Below are positions 8,078-13,816 of a stretch of 17,234 bases of DNA, one piece after another. The notes beneath the pieces were generated by a model. It was not told the DNA's origin. It searched no databases and saw only the letters and a list, made by a program, of their open reading frames with translations. The position numbers were made by a program, and so were the translations under genes. Origin of the DNA: an uncultured Mucilaginibacter sp. (GTDB lineage: Bacteria > Bacteroidota > Bacteroidia > Sphingobacteriales > Sphingobacteriaceae); assembly GCA_903885865.1 (NCBI GenBank), contig CAISKH010000587.1, positions 1 through 17,234 of the forward strand. The letters are read 5' to 3'. Each line of letters opens with the position of its first letter. Position 1 is the stretch's first letter.

Positions 8078-8719
8078 TTATTTTTCTGCTTCCAATTGTT
8101 TAATGTTAGCTATCAATGTGTTTATTTCCAACGGCAACGATCCGTTATAAACTCCCCTTATCCTGCCTTTCTGATCGATCAGGACCAGGTTTTCGGTATG
8201 CAAAAACTGATCGGTTCCTTTATTGTAGCCGGTAGCATCATCGGCAAAATAAGCCTGCCGTGCAAGCTTATATATCGCCGGCTGACTGCCTGTTAGCAGC
8301 CACCATTTTTTGCCGTCAATATGATGCATTGCCGCATATTTAAATAAGGTGTCAACATTGTCACGGGTGGGTGTTACGCTATGTGAAAGCAGGAGAACGC
8401 GATTATCATTTGCAAATGCTTCCTGTACTTTGGCTAGGTTATCCATCATTGCGGGGCATATATTCCGGCAGGCCGTAAAGAAAAAATTTGCCACATATAT
8501 CTTTCCGGTGGTGCTTTTATTGGTGATAACATTACCAAACTGGTTAATAAAACTAAAGTTTGCTATAGTATGTACCCTACTATACCCATCATCCTGCTGG
8601 GTAAGCCATACCGGGGTAAAATCGGGCGTATTATAAAATGGAAGATTGTTGTTTTTTACAGGTTTATGGCAAGCCGTAACCAACAGTAAAAACGGGTTTA
8701 TTTTTTTTAATATCTTCAT
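8078..8719 (-). CDS. SCO1/SenC-like copper-binding lipoprotein
   Basis: SCO proteins are thioredoxin-fold envelope proteins that deliver copper to cytochrome oxidase or act as thiol-redox proteins. The 213-residue form starting at ATG 8719 begins MKILKKINPF with a short hydrophobic stretch and the lipobox LVTAC (C17), predicting a lipoprotein. The copper ligands are conserved: C84 and C88 in FFTACRNICP (CxxxC), and a histidine in FLHTENLVLID (H174). ATG 8731 is an alternative start, and a longer TTG-initiated form (8752) is less likely. The start lies inside the end of the upstream MORN-like gene (56-nt overlap), suggesting coupled translation. It is the last gene of the sigma-factor operon before comF. 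Family is confident; the copper role is from the family. Confidence 0.88.
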   Translation of the reverse strand: MKILKKINPFLLLVTACHKPVKNNNLPFYNTPDFTPVWLTQQDDGYSRVHTIANFSFINQFGNVITNKSTTGKIYVANFFFTACRNICPAMMDNLAKVQEAFANDNRVLLLSHSVTPTRDNVDTLFKYAAMHHIDGKKWWLLTGSQPAIYKLARQAYFADDATGYNKGTDQFLHTENLVLIDQKGRIRGVYNGSLPLEINTLIANIKQLEAEK

Positions 8720-9299
8720 CTTTAAATACATTTTTGCAGAATTTTCTGCCAATTAAACCATATTGCTGTCCATCCTTCACCACATAATTTGCCCTTACGG
8801 TGCCATCGGCCCACCACATTTGCTGCAGGCCATCTTCATGCCCCATTGTATAGTGGAAACAGCGGTAAAGTTTGTTGTTATTGAACCATTCTTTGGCTGT
8901 TCCGTTATGTTCGTCGTCAGTAAATTCATATTCAAACTTGGGTTTCCCATCGGGCCACCAGCCATGATGTACCCCTTGCTTTTTGCCGTTAACAAATAAC
9001 CTTTCCTGTTCCGGCGACTTGTCGGGGTACCAGCTTTTCATCAAACCCTCTTCTTTGCCTTCATAGTAAGGCGTTTCCCTTTCCCTGTTGCCGTTAGCAA
9101 AATTTGAAAACAGGTAGCCCGAAAATGCTTTGTTATTATAATATAAAAAGCCGTTCATGCGCACCAAATGTGTGTTGTTGCTATTTATCCAAATAGCAGG
9201 TATTTCTTTGGATTTCAAGCTCATAAATACCGCAATAGCCAGTATTGATGCCCAAAAAAGTAAAATAAATTTATCTCGATACAGTACCAGGCGTTCCAT
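8664..9299 (-). CDS. MORN/YwqK-like repeat protein with N-terminal membrane anchor
   Basis: This 211-residue protein has one N-terminal hydrophobic segment (about 10-27, FILLFWASILAIAVFMSL). Degenerate repeats of about 20-24 residues follow, rich in G-x-W/Y and DGK-type turns (GLMKSWYPDKSPEQE, GVHHGWWPDGKPKFE, GTAKEWFNNNKLYR, GLQQMWWADGTVRA). This pattern matches the MORN-repeat proteins often labelled YwqK-family antitoxin in Bacteroidota. That name should not be read as a toxin-antitoxin function here. Topology suggests the repeats face the periplasm. The ATG at 9299 overlaps the preceding YHYH gene by 29 nt, and the 3' end overlaps the SCO1-like gene. Function is unknown; context ties it to the envelope operon. 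Confidence 0.8.
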   Translation of the reverse strand: MERLVLYRDKFILLFWASILAIAVFMSLKSKEIPAIWINSNNTHLVRMNGFLYYNNKAFSGYLFSNFANGNRERETPYYEGKEEGLMKSWYPDKSPEQERLFVNGKKQGVHHGWWPDGKPKFEYEFTDDEHNGTAKEWFNNNKLYRCFHYTMGHEDGLQQMWWADGTVRANYVVKDGQQYGLIGRKFCKNVFKDEDIKKNKPVFTVGYGLP

Positions 9300-10032
9300 A
9301 AAATTCGTTTCCGTTTATATAAGGGTCAGCAGTAGTGGTGTGGTAATGATAGATGCCATTAGGATAATCGGCTGTTACACCAAAATGGCCGTGATAGACA
9401 TCAAGGTCGCTGTTGGTAATAGTTTTACCATTTTCGAGGGGGCCGTAAACCGGGAACCCATCCAATAAAAATCCTATCAGCGCGTCTTTGCCTTTGCTGG
9501 CAGTTAAATAATAAGGCTCGGCATGGTAATGGTACATACCCTGCTGCTGCGGATGCCCGTTATATTGGTCAAAACTGTTTATCTCGAAAGTTAACGGTGA
9601 ACCGCCTGCGGCATATTGGTTAAATAGGGGTACCCCATTTATAGCAACCCCCATGGGCCCCATTGGTGTTGCCGAATGGCTTGTTGCCATAGCCGGATTT
9701 AAGGGTATCCTAAATGTGATATCTTTCTGGGCAATACTGCTGGGGTTTTGGCGCCACCGTGAATTTGAACCGTTATACTGCTCATATTTAGCAGCCTCCC
9801 ATTGTGTTCCCCGGTAATAAGGCGATTTATGATCGGGCAGGCAGGTAACTTTTACAACCAGGTAATTGCCCTGCACATACATATCTGTGGCATTGTATAT
9901 TTTTTTATATACCTCAGGTATGGCGGCAGCACGGATAATTATGCGATCCCCTGCGACATCCTTCTTATAGGATACCATGCCTATATAAACCAGGGTTGCA
10001 CAAAACAAGAGATCAAAAAATTTAACTTTCAT
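9271..10032 (-). CDS. YHYH-domain protein, downstream copy, lipobox cysteine lost
   Basis: This 253-residue exported protein of the YHYH family has no established function that I know of. The two signature motifs are GMYHYHAEPYYL and GIYHYHTTTADPYING, with VYHGHFG between them, giving a histidine cluster that could bind a metal. It is a tandem paralogue of the next gene upstream, nearly identical in its C-terminal half (FLLDGFPVYGPLENGKTITN is shared). The N-terminus MKVKFFDLLFCATLVYIGMVSYKKD looks like a lipoprotein signal peptide, but the lipobox cysteine position is tyrosine (codon TAT). The paralogue has VVSCKKD there. It may therefore be soluble periplasmic or membrane-anchored. It starts at ATG 10032, 35 nt after the upstream copy. 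Confidence 0.88.
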   Translation of the reverse strand: MKVKFFDLLFCATLVYIGMVSYKKDVAGDRIIIRAAAIPEVYKKIYNATDMYVQGNYLVVKVTCLPDHKSPYYRGTQWEAAKYEQYNGSNSRWRQNPSSIAQKDITFRIPLNPAMATSHSATPMGPMGVAINGVPLFNQYAAGGSPLTFEINSFDQYNGHPQQQGMYHYHAEPYYLTASKGKDALIGFLLDGFPVYGPLENGKTITNSDLDVYHGHFGVTADYPNGIYHYHTTTADPYINGNEFYGTPGTVSR

Positions 10033-10067
10033 ATTTATTAGATTTAAATAAAGTAATTTTTAAAAGT

Positions 10068-10862
10068 TTACTGCGATACTGTGCCGGCTGTTCCATAAAA
10101 TCCGTTGCCATTAATATAGGGGTCGGCAGTGGTGGTATGGTAATGATAGATGCCATTAGGATAATCGGCTGTTACACCAAAATGGCCGTGATAAGCATCC
10201 AAATCGCTGTTGGTAATAGTTTTACCATTTTCAAGCGGGCCGTAAACCGGGAACCCATCTAATAGAAATCCTACCAGCGCGTCTTTTCCTTTATTGGTAG
10301 TAAGATAATACGGTTCAGCATGGTAATGATACATACCCGATTGCTGGGGGTGCCCGTTATATTGATCAAAGCTATTTACTTCATTAGTTAACGGCGACCC
10401 GCCTGCTGCGTATTGGTTAAATATAGGCACGCCGTTTATTGCTACACCCATTGGCCCAAGCGGGGTTGAGGCATGTGTAGTTGCAACAGCCGGGCTTAGC
10501 GGTATTTTAAACGTAACATCACTTTCGGCAATAGTATTTGGGTTTTGGTTCCATAAGGTATTGGTGCCGTTGTAGGCTTCATATTGTGTTGAGGCCCATT
10601 GGGTGCCCTTATAATAGGGCGACTTATGATCAGGCAGACTGGTAACTTTTATAACTACATAATTACCTTCCAGGTATATAGAAGTGGCATTATAAATTTT
10701 TTTAAAAACAGCAGGCACTCCGGTGCCAATAGTTGGCGTATTGAGGACGGGGGTGGCGGTTGTTGTTGTAGTTGTACTTGTTGATGCGTCTTTTTTGCAG
10801 GATACCACGGCTATAAGCAAAAAGGTAACGGTTATAGCCAGATAATTTGATTTAGTTTTCAT
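10068..10862 (-). CDS. YHYH-domain lipoprotein, upstream copy
   Basis: This 264-residue predicted lipoprotein has the signal MKTKSNYLAITVTFLLIAVV with lipobox VVSC, then a Ser/Thr-rich linker (DASTSTTTTTTATP) typical of surface or periplasmic tethering. The YHYH domain carries GMYHYHAEP, AYHGHFG and GIYHYHTTTADP. I chose ATG 10862; the frame opens two codons earlier at a TTG, which is unlikely to be used. A 12-bp inverted repeat separates it from the upstream sensor gene. The histidine clusters and the SCO1-like protein in the same operon suggest metal (perhaps copper) binding, but this is inferred. The family itself is of unknown function. Confidence 0.9.
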   Translation of the reverse strand: MKTKSNYLAITVTFLLIAVVSCKKDASTSTTTTTTATPVLNTPTIGTGVPAVFKKIYNATSIYLEGNYVVIKVTSLPDHKSPYYKGTQWASTQYEAYNGTNTLWNQNPNTIAESDVTFKIPLSPAVATTHASTPLGPMGVAINGVPIFNQYAAGGSPLTNEVNSFDQYNGHPQQSGMYHYHAEPYYLTTNKGKDALVGFLLDGFPVYGPLENGKTITNSDLDAYHGHFGVTADYPNGIYHYHTTTADPYINGNGFYGTAGTVSQ

Positions 10863-10866
10863 GATC

Positions 10867-10909
10867 AAGGAATTTATACCAGTTAGATGCCGGCTGATAT
10901 AAATTCCTT
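10867..10909. promoter_or_regulatory. 12-bp inverted repeat just upstream of the first YHYH gene
   Basis: AAGGAATTTATA (10867-10878) and TATAAATTCCTT (10898-10909) are perfect complements separated by 19 nt. The nearer arm ends 4 nt before the ATG at 10862, and the element lies in the 60-nt gap after the sensor gene. It could be an operator for a second promoter. It could also be an RNA hairpin that limits translation of, or separates, the YHYH part of the operon. There is no T-tract, so a simple intrinsic terminator is unlikely. The symmetry is certain; the role is not known. Confidence 0.6.
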
Positions 10910-10922
10910 CGCCTTATTAAAA

Positions 10923-11525
10923 TTAATTAGGCGGTGGTCCGCCATTTGGCGGAGGCAGCCCTTGTCCTGGTGGTCCTCCCGGCGGCGGCATTCCATCCGG
11001 AGGTCCCGGCCTGTCGCCTCTGCGGTGTTGGGGCCGCATTCCATCCGGAGGGCCGGGCCGGCGTCCCCGCTGCGGCGGGCCGCCCATCATATGCATAGCA
11101 TTTTTTATAATACGATCAAACTTTTCCTGTTGACCGGTACTTAATGTTGCCCGGAATCTGCGAAAATGATTTAGGGTAGCTGTATCCAGCATTAGCTGTA
11201 TGGTGCTGATCTTTTTCTCCAGGACATCAACGGCGGCTGTATTTAAAACCGGTGTTTTTATATTTTCAAAAATCGAATCGTGCAGCAAATGGCTCTCGTC
11301 ATTCAGTTTACGGCTAAATTCAAAATGCTGTTTACGCATTACGGCGTAGGCCGTTTCCTGCGCGGCAGTTAGTTTCAGTTCTTTTGATAAGTATTCATTA
11401 GCCGCCTGCGGCGGGCCTTCGCGCCCTGGTAATTTTTGCTGCTTGCACCAAATCGTAACCAGTAAAATGCAATTTATCAATACCAGCACAATCACTACAC
11501 TTATCAAAACTTTATAACTTTTCAT
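10923..11525 (-). CDS. Membrane-anchored LTxxQ-type periplasmic sensor with Pro/Gly/Arg tail
   Basis: This 200-residue protein has one N-terminal TM segment (about 6-26, VLISVVIVLVLINCILLVTIW). A helical periplasmic domain follows with two LTxxQ-like motifs, LTAAQ (52-56) and LSTGQ (128-132), the hallmark of the Spy/CpxP/CnrX (heavy-metal resistance) group. Candidate metal ligands are H67, H79, H82, H120, H145, M146 and M147. The tail from about 148 to 200 is low-complexity Pro/Gly/Arg with RPGPPDGM repeated (156-163, 172-179). I start it at ATG 11525; longer versions from 11591 would overlap the upstream gene and displace the TM segment. It follows the putative anti-sigma gene by 10 nt. It could be the sensor of a CnrX-like system or a Spy-like chaperone. 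Confidence 0.75.
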   Translation of the reverse strand: MKSYKVLISVVIVLVLINCILLVTIWCKQQKLPGREGPPQAANEYLSKELKLTAAQETAYAVMRKQHFEFSRKLNDESHLLHDSIFENIKTPVLNTAAVDVLEKKISTIQLMLDTATLNHFRRFRATLSTGQQEKFDRIIKNAMHMMGGPPQRGRRPGPPDGMRPQHRRGDRPGPPDGMPPPGGPPGQGLPPPNGGPPPN

Positions 11526-11535
11526 ATCAGCTGTT

Positions 11536-11853
11536 TTAATAACTATCCACGTTGTTGTTAAGGTTATAGGCATCAGCAAAGGCATCAGCATTTGCTGCTT
11601 TTTTTACGGTAACCGTGTTGCCGTCCGGTTTTAACAAATAAAAGCTAACCGCATTAACGCCGATAAATAACACAAGCACTGCGGCAAGGCGCAGCATTGC
11701 CCGGTTATAGGCCATAGATATTACCTCGCGGCTGTCATTCATCCGCTGCAAAATTTTTGAATGTAAATATTCGTTGGCTTCCAACTGCTGCACGTTGTTT
11801 AAACTGTTTAAAGTTTGTTCAGCCATCTGTTCAATTTCCTGTTGCTTTTTCAT
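11536..11853 (-). CDS. Small single-TM protein, putative anti-sigma factor
   Basis: This 105-residue protein has a hydrophilic N-terminal half (1-53, Glu/Gln/Asn-rich and predicted helical). One TM segment follows (about 54-74, LRLAAVLVLFIGVNAVSFYLL), preceded by Arg residues, then a short 30-residue outside tail. The layout is cytoplasmic N-terminus, one TM and short periplasmic tail, as in small anti-sigma factors such as CnrY. Its ATG overlaps the sigma-factor stop by 4 nt (ATGA), a classic sign of translational coupling. The assignment rests on position and topology. I see no zinc-binding anti-sigma motif and claim no sequence homology. An LTxxQ sensor gene follows 10 nt downstream. Confidence 0.6.
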   Translation of the reverse strand: MKKQQEIEQMAEQTLNSLNNVQQLEANEYLHSKILQRMNDSREVISMAYNRAMLRLAAVLVLFIGVNAVSFYLLKPDGNTVTVKKAANADAFADAYNLNNNVDSY

Positions 11854-12419
11854 ATCGACGAATAATAATTGATCAATAATTTTTTTAAATTTCCTTTTGC
11901 CCGCATTAATAACGATTCAACCGCGCCTTCGTTCAACTCCATCACTTCAGCTATTTTTTGCTGGCTCATATCCTGTACCTTTTGAAGTATAAAAGCCGTT
12001 TTTTGTTTTTCGGGTAACCTGTTGATAGCGTTAAACAATATGGCCGACCGTTCCCTGTTCTCTGCCAGCACGCCCGGATGAATAAATTCAACAGGTTCGT
12101 GCAGTAGCTCATTATTTGCACCAAACAGGCTCGATAAAAAACCTGCCCGTTTTTTGCGGTTTTTATGCCGCATAAAATCAATAGCCTGGGTAATACTTAT
12201 ACGGTATATCCAGGTACTTAATTTACTTTGCTGCTTAAATTTGCCTATATTTTCGTACACTTTAATAAAAACATCCTGTGTAATATCTTCGGCATCGTGC
12301 ATGTTTTGAACAAAGCCCAATACCGTGTTGTACACCATTTTTTTATAGGTATTCACTATTGTTTTAAAAGCATTTTCATCGCCTTTAAGCAAACAAGCAA
12401 TCAGTTCCTGCTCTGTCAA
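11850..12419 (-). CDS. ECF-type RNA polymerase sigma factor
   Basis: This 189-residue extracytoplasmic-function sigma factor has region 2 at about 10-85, including DAEDITQDVFIKVYENIGKF and KLSTWIYRISITQAIDFMR, which melt and read the -10. Region 4 is at about 130-185, with LPEKQKTAFILQKVQDMS and the helix-turn-helix KIAEVMELNEGAVESLLMRA reading the -35. The linker is basic (RHKNRKKR). The frame has no usable ATG: an in-frame TGA lies upstream and the best start is TTG at 12419. A 4-residue ORF (ATG 12435 to TGA 12421) ends one base before it. It heads the operon and overlaps the putative anti-sigma gene by 4 nt. Self-activation is likely by analogy; I could not identify its promoter. Confidence 0.92.
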   Translation of the reverse strand: MTEQELIACLLKGDENAFKTIVNTYKKMVYNTVLGFVQNMHDAEDITQDVFIKVYENIGKFKQQSKLSTWIYRISITQAIDFMRHKNRKKRAGFLSSLFGANNELLHEPVEFIHPGVLAENRERSAILFNAINRLPEKQKTAFILQKVQDMSQQKIAEVMELNEGAVESLLMRAKGNLKKLLINYYSSI

Positions 12420-12553
12420 TTCAGTAGTTATCCATTGGTATGACGTTCAGTTGGTTAAAATCCTTCGCATGGTTTTAAAATTAATTAGGATGCGGGTGAT
12501 ACAGGATAAATATAAAAATTATCCCCGTGTTATTTGTGGATGCTTTGCAGCTG

Positions 12554-12622
12554 TTTAAAATGATTTTAAAGGAGGTGGGTCCAAGTGGTTCAGGTGGGTC
12601 CACCATGGTCCAGGTAGTCCGG
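12554..12622. repeat. AT palindrome followed by degenerate G-rich ~19-bp tandem repeat
   Basis: TTTAAAAT-g-ATTTTAAA (12554-12570) is a perfect 8-bp palindrome. Immediately after it come three degenerate copies of a unit of about 19-20 bp that begin with aggtgggtcca (12573, 12592) and aggtagtcc (12612). This lies just past the rlmN stop and about 150 bp upstream of the sigma-factor gene. The composition is strikingly unlike the surrounding AT-rich gap. The rest of the 212-nt gap (12420-12631) holds GGATAA (12504-12509) with TTATCC (12519-12524) as a weak dyad, and no promoter I can defend. Confidence 0.5.
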
Positions 12623-12631
12623 TTGGCTGAA

Positions 12632-13684
12632 TTATTTCCCCTCCTTTATAGCTAACTGCCCGCAGGCGGCATCGATATCTTTTCCGCGACTGCGGCGCAG
12701 GTGAGTATTAACGCCCTGCTTACGCAAGTATTCGGCAAATGCTTCCACTTTGTCCTCGCCTGCATTTATAAAATCAGCGAAAGCTATCGGGTTATATTCA
12801 ATAATATTCACTTTGCAGGGCAGGTGTTTGCAAAACTGAGCCAGTTCGGCAGCATCCCGCAGGGTATCATTAAAGCCGTCGAAAATAATATACTCGTAAG
12901 TTACCGGGTTTTTGGTTTTGGCGTAGTAATATTTTAATGCTTCGGCCAATGCTTTTAATGAGTTTTGTTCATTAATAGGCATAATGGTATTTCGCTTTTC
13001 GTCGTTCGCTGCATGTAAGGAAAGAGCAAGGTTAAATTTTACCCCATCATCGCCCAGTTTTTTTATCATTTTGGCTATACCCGCGGTCGATACAGTAATG
13101 CGTTTGGCAGCCATGTTGAGGCCATCTTCCGATGTTATTTTTTCGACAGAATCCAATACGTTCTTATAGTTAAGCAAGGGTTCGCCCATGCCCATATAAA
13201 CTATATTGCTTAAAGGGATACCATAATTTTCGCGGGCCTGCCGGTCAATAAGCACCACCTGGTCGTATATCTCATCCGGATTTAGGTTGCGTTTACGCTC
13301 CATATAGCCGGTGGCACAAAATTTACAGGTAAGGCTGCAACCCACTTGCGATGATACGCAAGCCGTCATTCGACCAGGTGTTGGAATTAAAACCCCTTCA
13401 ATTAAGTGCTTATCGTATAAAACAAAAGAATTTTTTATAGTTTTATCAGCGCTAAACTGCGATTTGCTGATCTGCACATTATTAATGGTGAAGTTATCAT
13501 CCAGTTTGCTGCGAAGTTCTTTTGAAATATTGCTCATCTCGTTGAAAGAAAAGCATGATTTTTTCCATAACCATTCATATATCTGTTTGGCCCTGAAGCT
13601 TTTTTCATCCATTTGAGCAAAATGTTTTTGCAAGCTTTCCAGGTCCAGGCTGCGGATGTCAATTTTTTCTTTTACGGCGTTCAC
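12632..13684 (-). CDS. rlmN: Dual-specificity 23S rRNA/tRNA adenine-C2 methyltransferase RlmN
   Basis: This radical-SAM enzyme methylates C2 of A2503 in 23S rRNA (E. coli numbering) and A37 in some tRNAs. The 350-residue protein has the 4Fe-4S motif C116-x3-C120-x2-C123 (CSLTCKFC). Both mechanism cysteines are present: C109, 7 residues before the first cluster Cys as in E. coli, and C341 in RGKDIDAACGQL. YMGMGEPLLN is the SAM-contact GGEP-like segment. The start is GTG at 13684; the next Met (M25) would cut off part of the conserved N-terminal domain (DIRSLDLESL, FRAKQIYEWL). A perfect -7 element TACTTTTG ends 4 nt before the GTG. It is divergent from the amidohydrolase gene. Confidence 0.96.
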   Translation of the reverse strand: MNAVKEKIDIRSLDLESLQKHFAQMDEKSFRAKQIYEWLWKKSCFSFNEMSNISKELRSKLDDNFTINNVQISKSQFSADKTIKNSFVLYDKHLIEGVLIPTPGRMTACVSSQVGCSLTCKFCATGYMERKRNLNPDEIYDQVVLIDRQARENYGIPLSNIVYMGMGEPLLNYKNVLDSVEKITSEDGLNMAAKRITVSTAGIAKMIKKLGDDGVKFNLALSLHAANDEKRNTIMPINEQNSLKALAEALKYYYAKTKNPVTYEYIIFDGFNDTLRDAAELAQFCKHLPCKVNIIEYNPIAFADFINAGEDKVEAFAEYLRKQGVNTHLRRSRGKDIDAACGQLAIKEGK

Positions 13685-13688
13685 GCCG

Positions 13689-13696
13689 CAAAAGTA
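13689..13696 (-). promoter_or_regulatory. rlmN -7 promoter element
   Basis: On the minus strand this is TACTTTTG, a full match to the Bacteroidota -7 consensus TAnnTTTG, ending 4 nt before the GTG start of rlmN. The -33 region at about 20 nt upstream is AT-rich without a clear TTG. If used, transcription would begin at or next to the start codon, giving a leaderless mRNA. Alternatively, it is a chance match in AT-rich DNA. Confidence 0.45.
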
Positions 13697-13749
13697 CGAA
13701 ATTTAAAAAAGATAGGTTTTAAATCATAAACGCCAAAACAATAACCAAA

Positions 13750-13761
13750 ATACAATTGTAT
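13750..13761. promoter_or_regulatory. Perfect 12-bp palindrome between rlmN and the amidohydrolase gene
   Basis: ATACAATTGTAT is a perfect palindrome in the 132-nt divergent gap. With one mismatch it extends to 13747-13764. It could be an operator for either gene. In AT-rich DNA a chance palindrome of this size is not very rare, so confidence in function is low. A weak -7 element for the + strand gene, TAACTTTA (13794-13801), lies nearer the start, without a clear -33 TTG. Confidence 0.25.
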
Positions 13762-13816
13762 GTTTTATCGGTGTGGTTTACGCAAACGGTAGGTAACTTT
13801 ATAAGCTATTACTTGA

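Noticed and set aside
8664..9299. Toxin-antitoxin assignment for the MORN/YwqK-like gene
   Set aside because: The YwqK antitoxin label is a database habit for MORN-type repeats. No partner toxin is nearby, and the membrane anchor and operon point to an envelope role.
10867..10909. Intrinsic terminator between the sensor and YHYH genes
   Set aside because: The stem is AT-rich, has a 19-nt loop and lacks a T-tract on the transcribed strand. It is better described as a dyad of unknown role.
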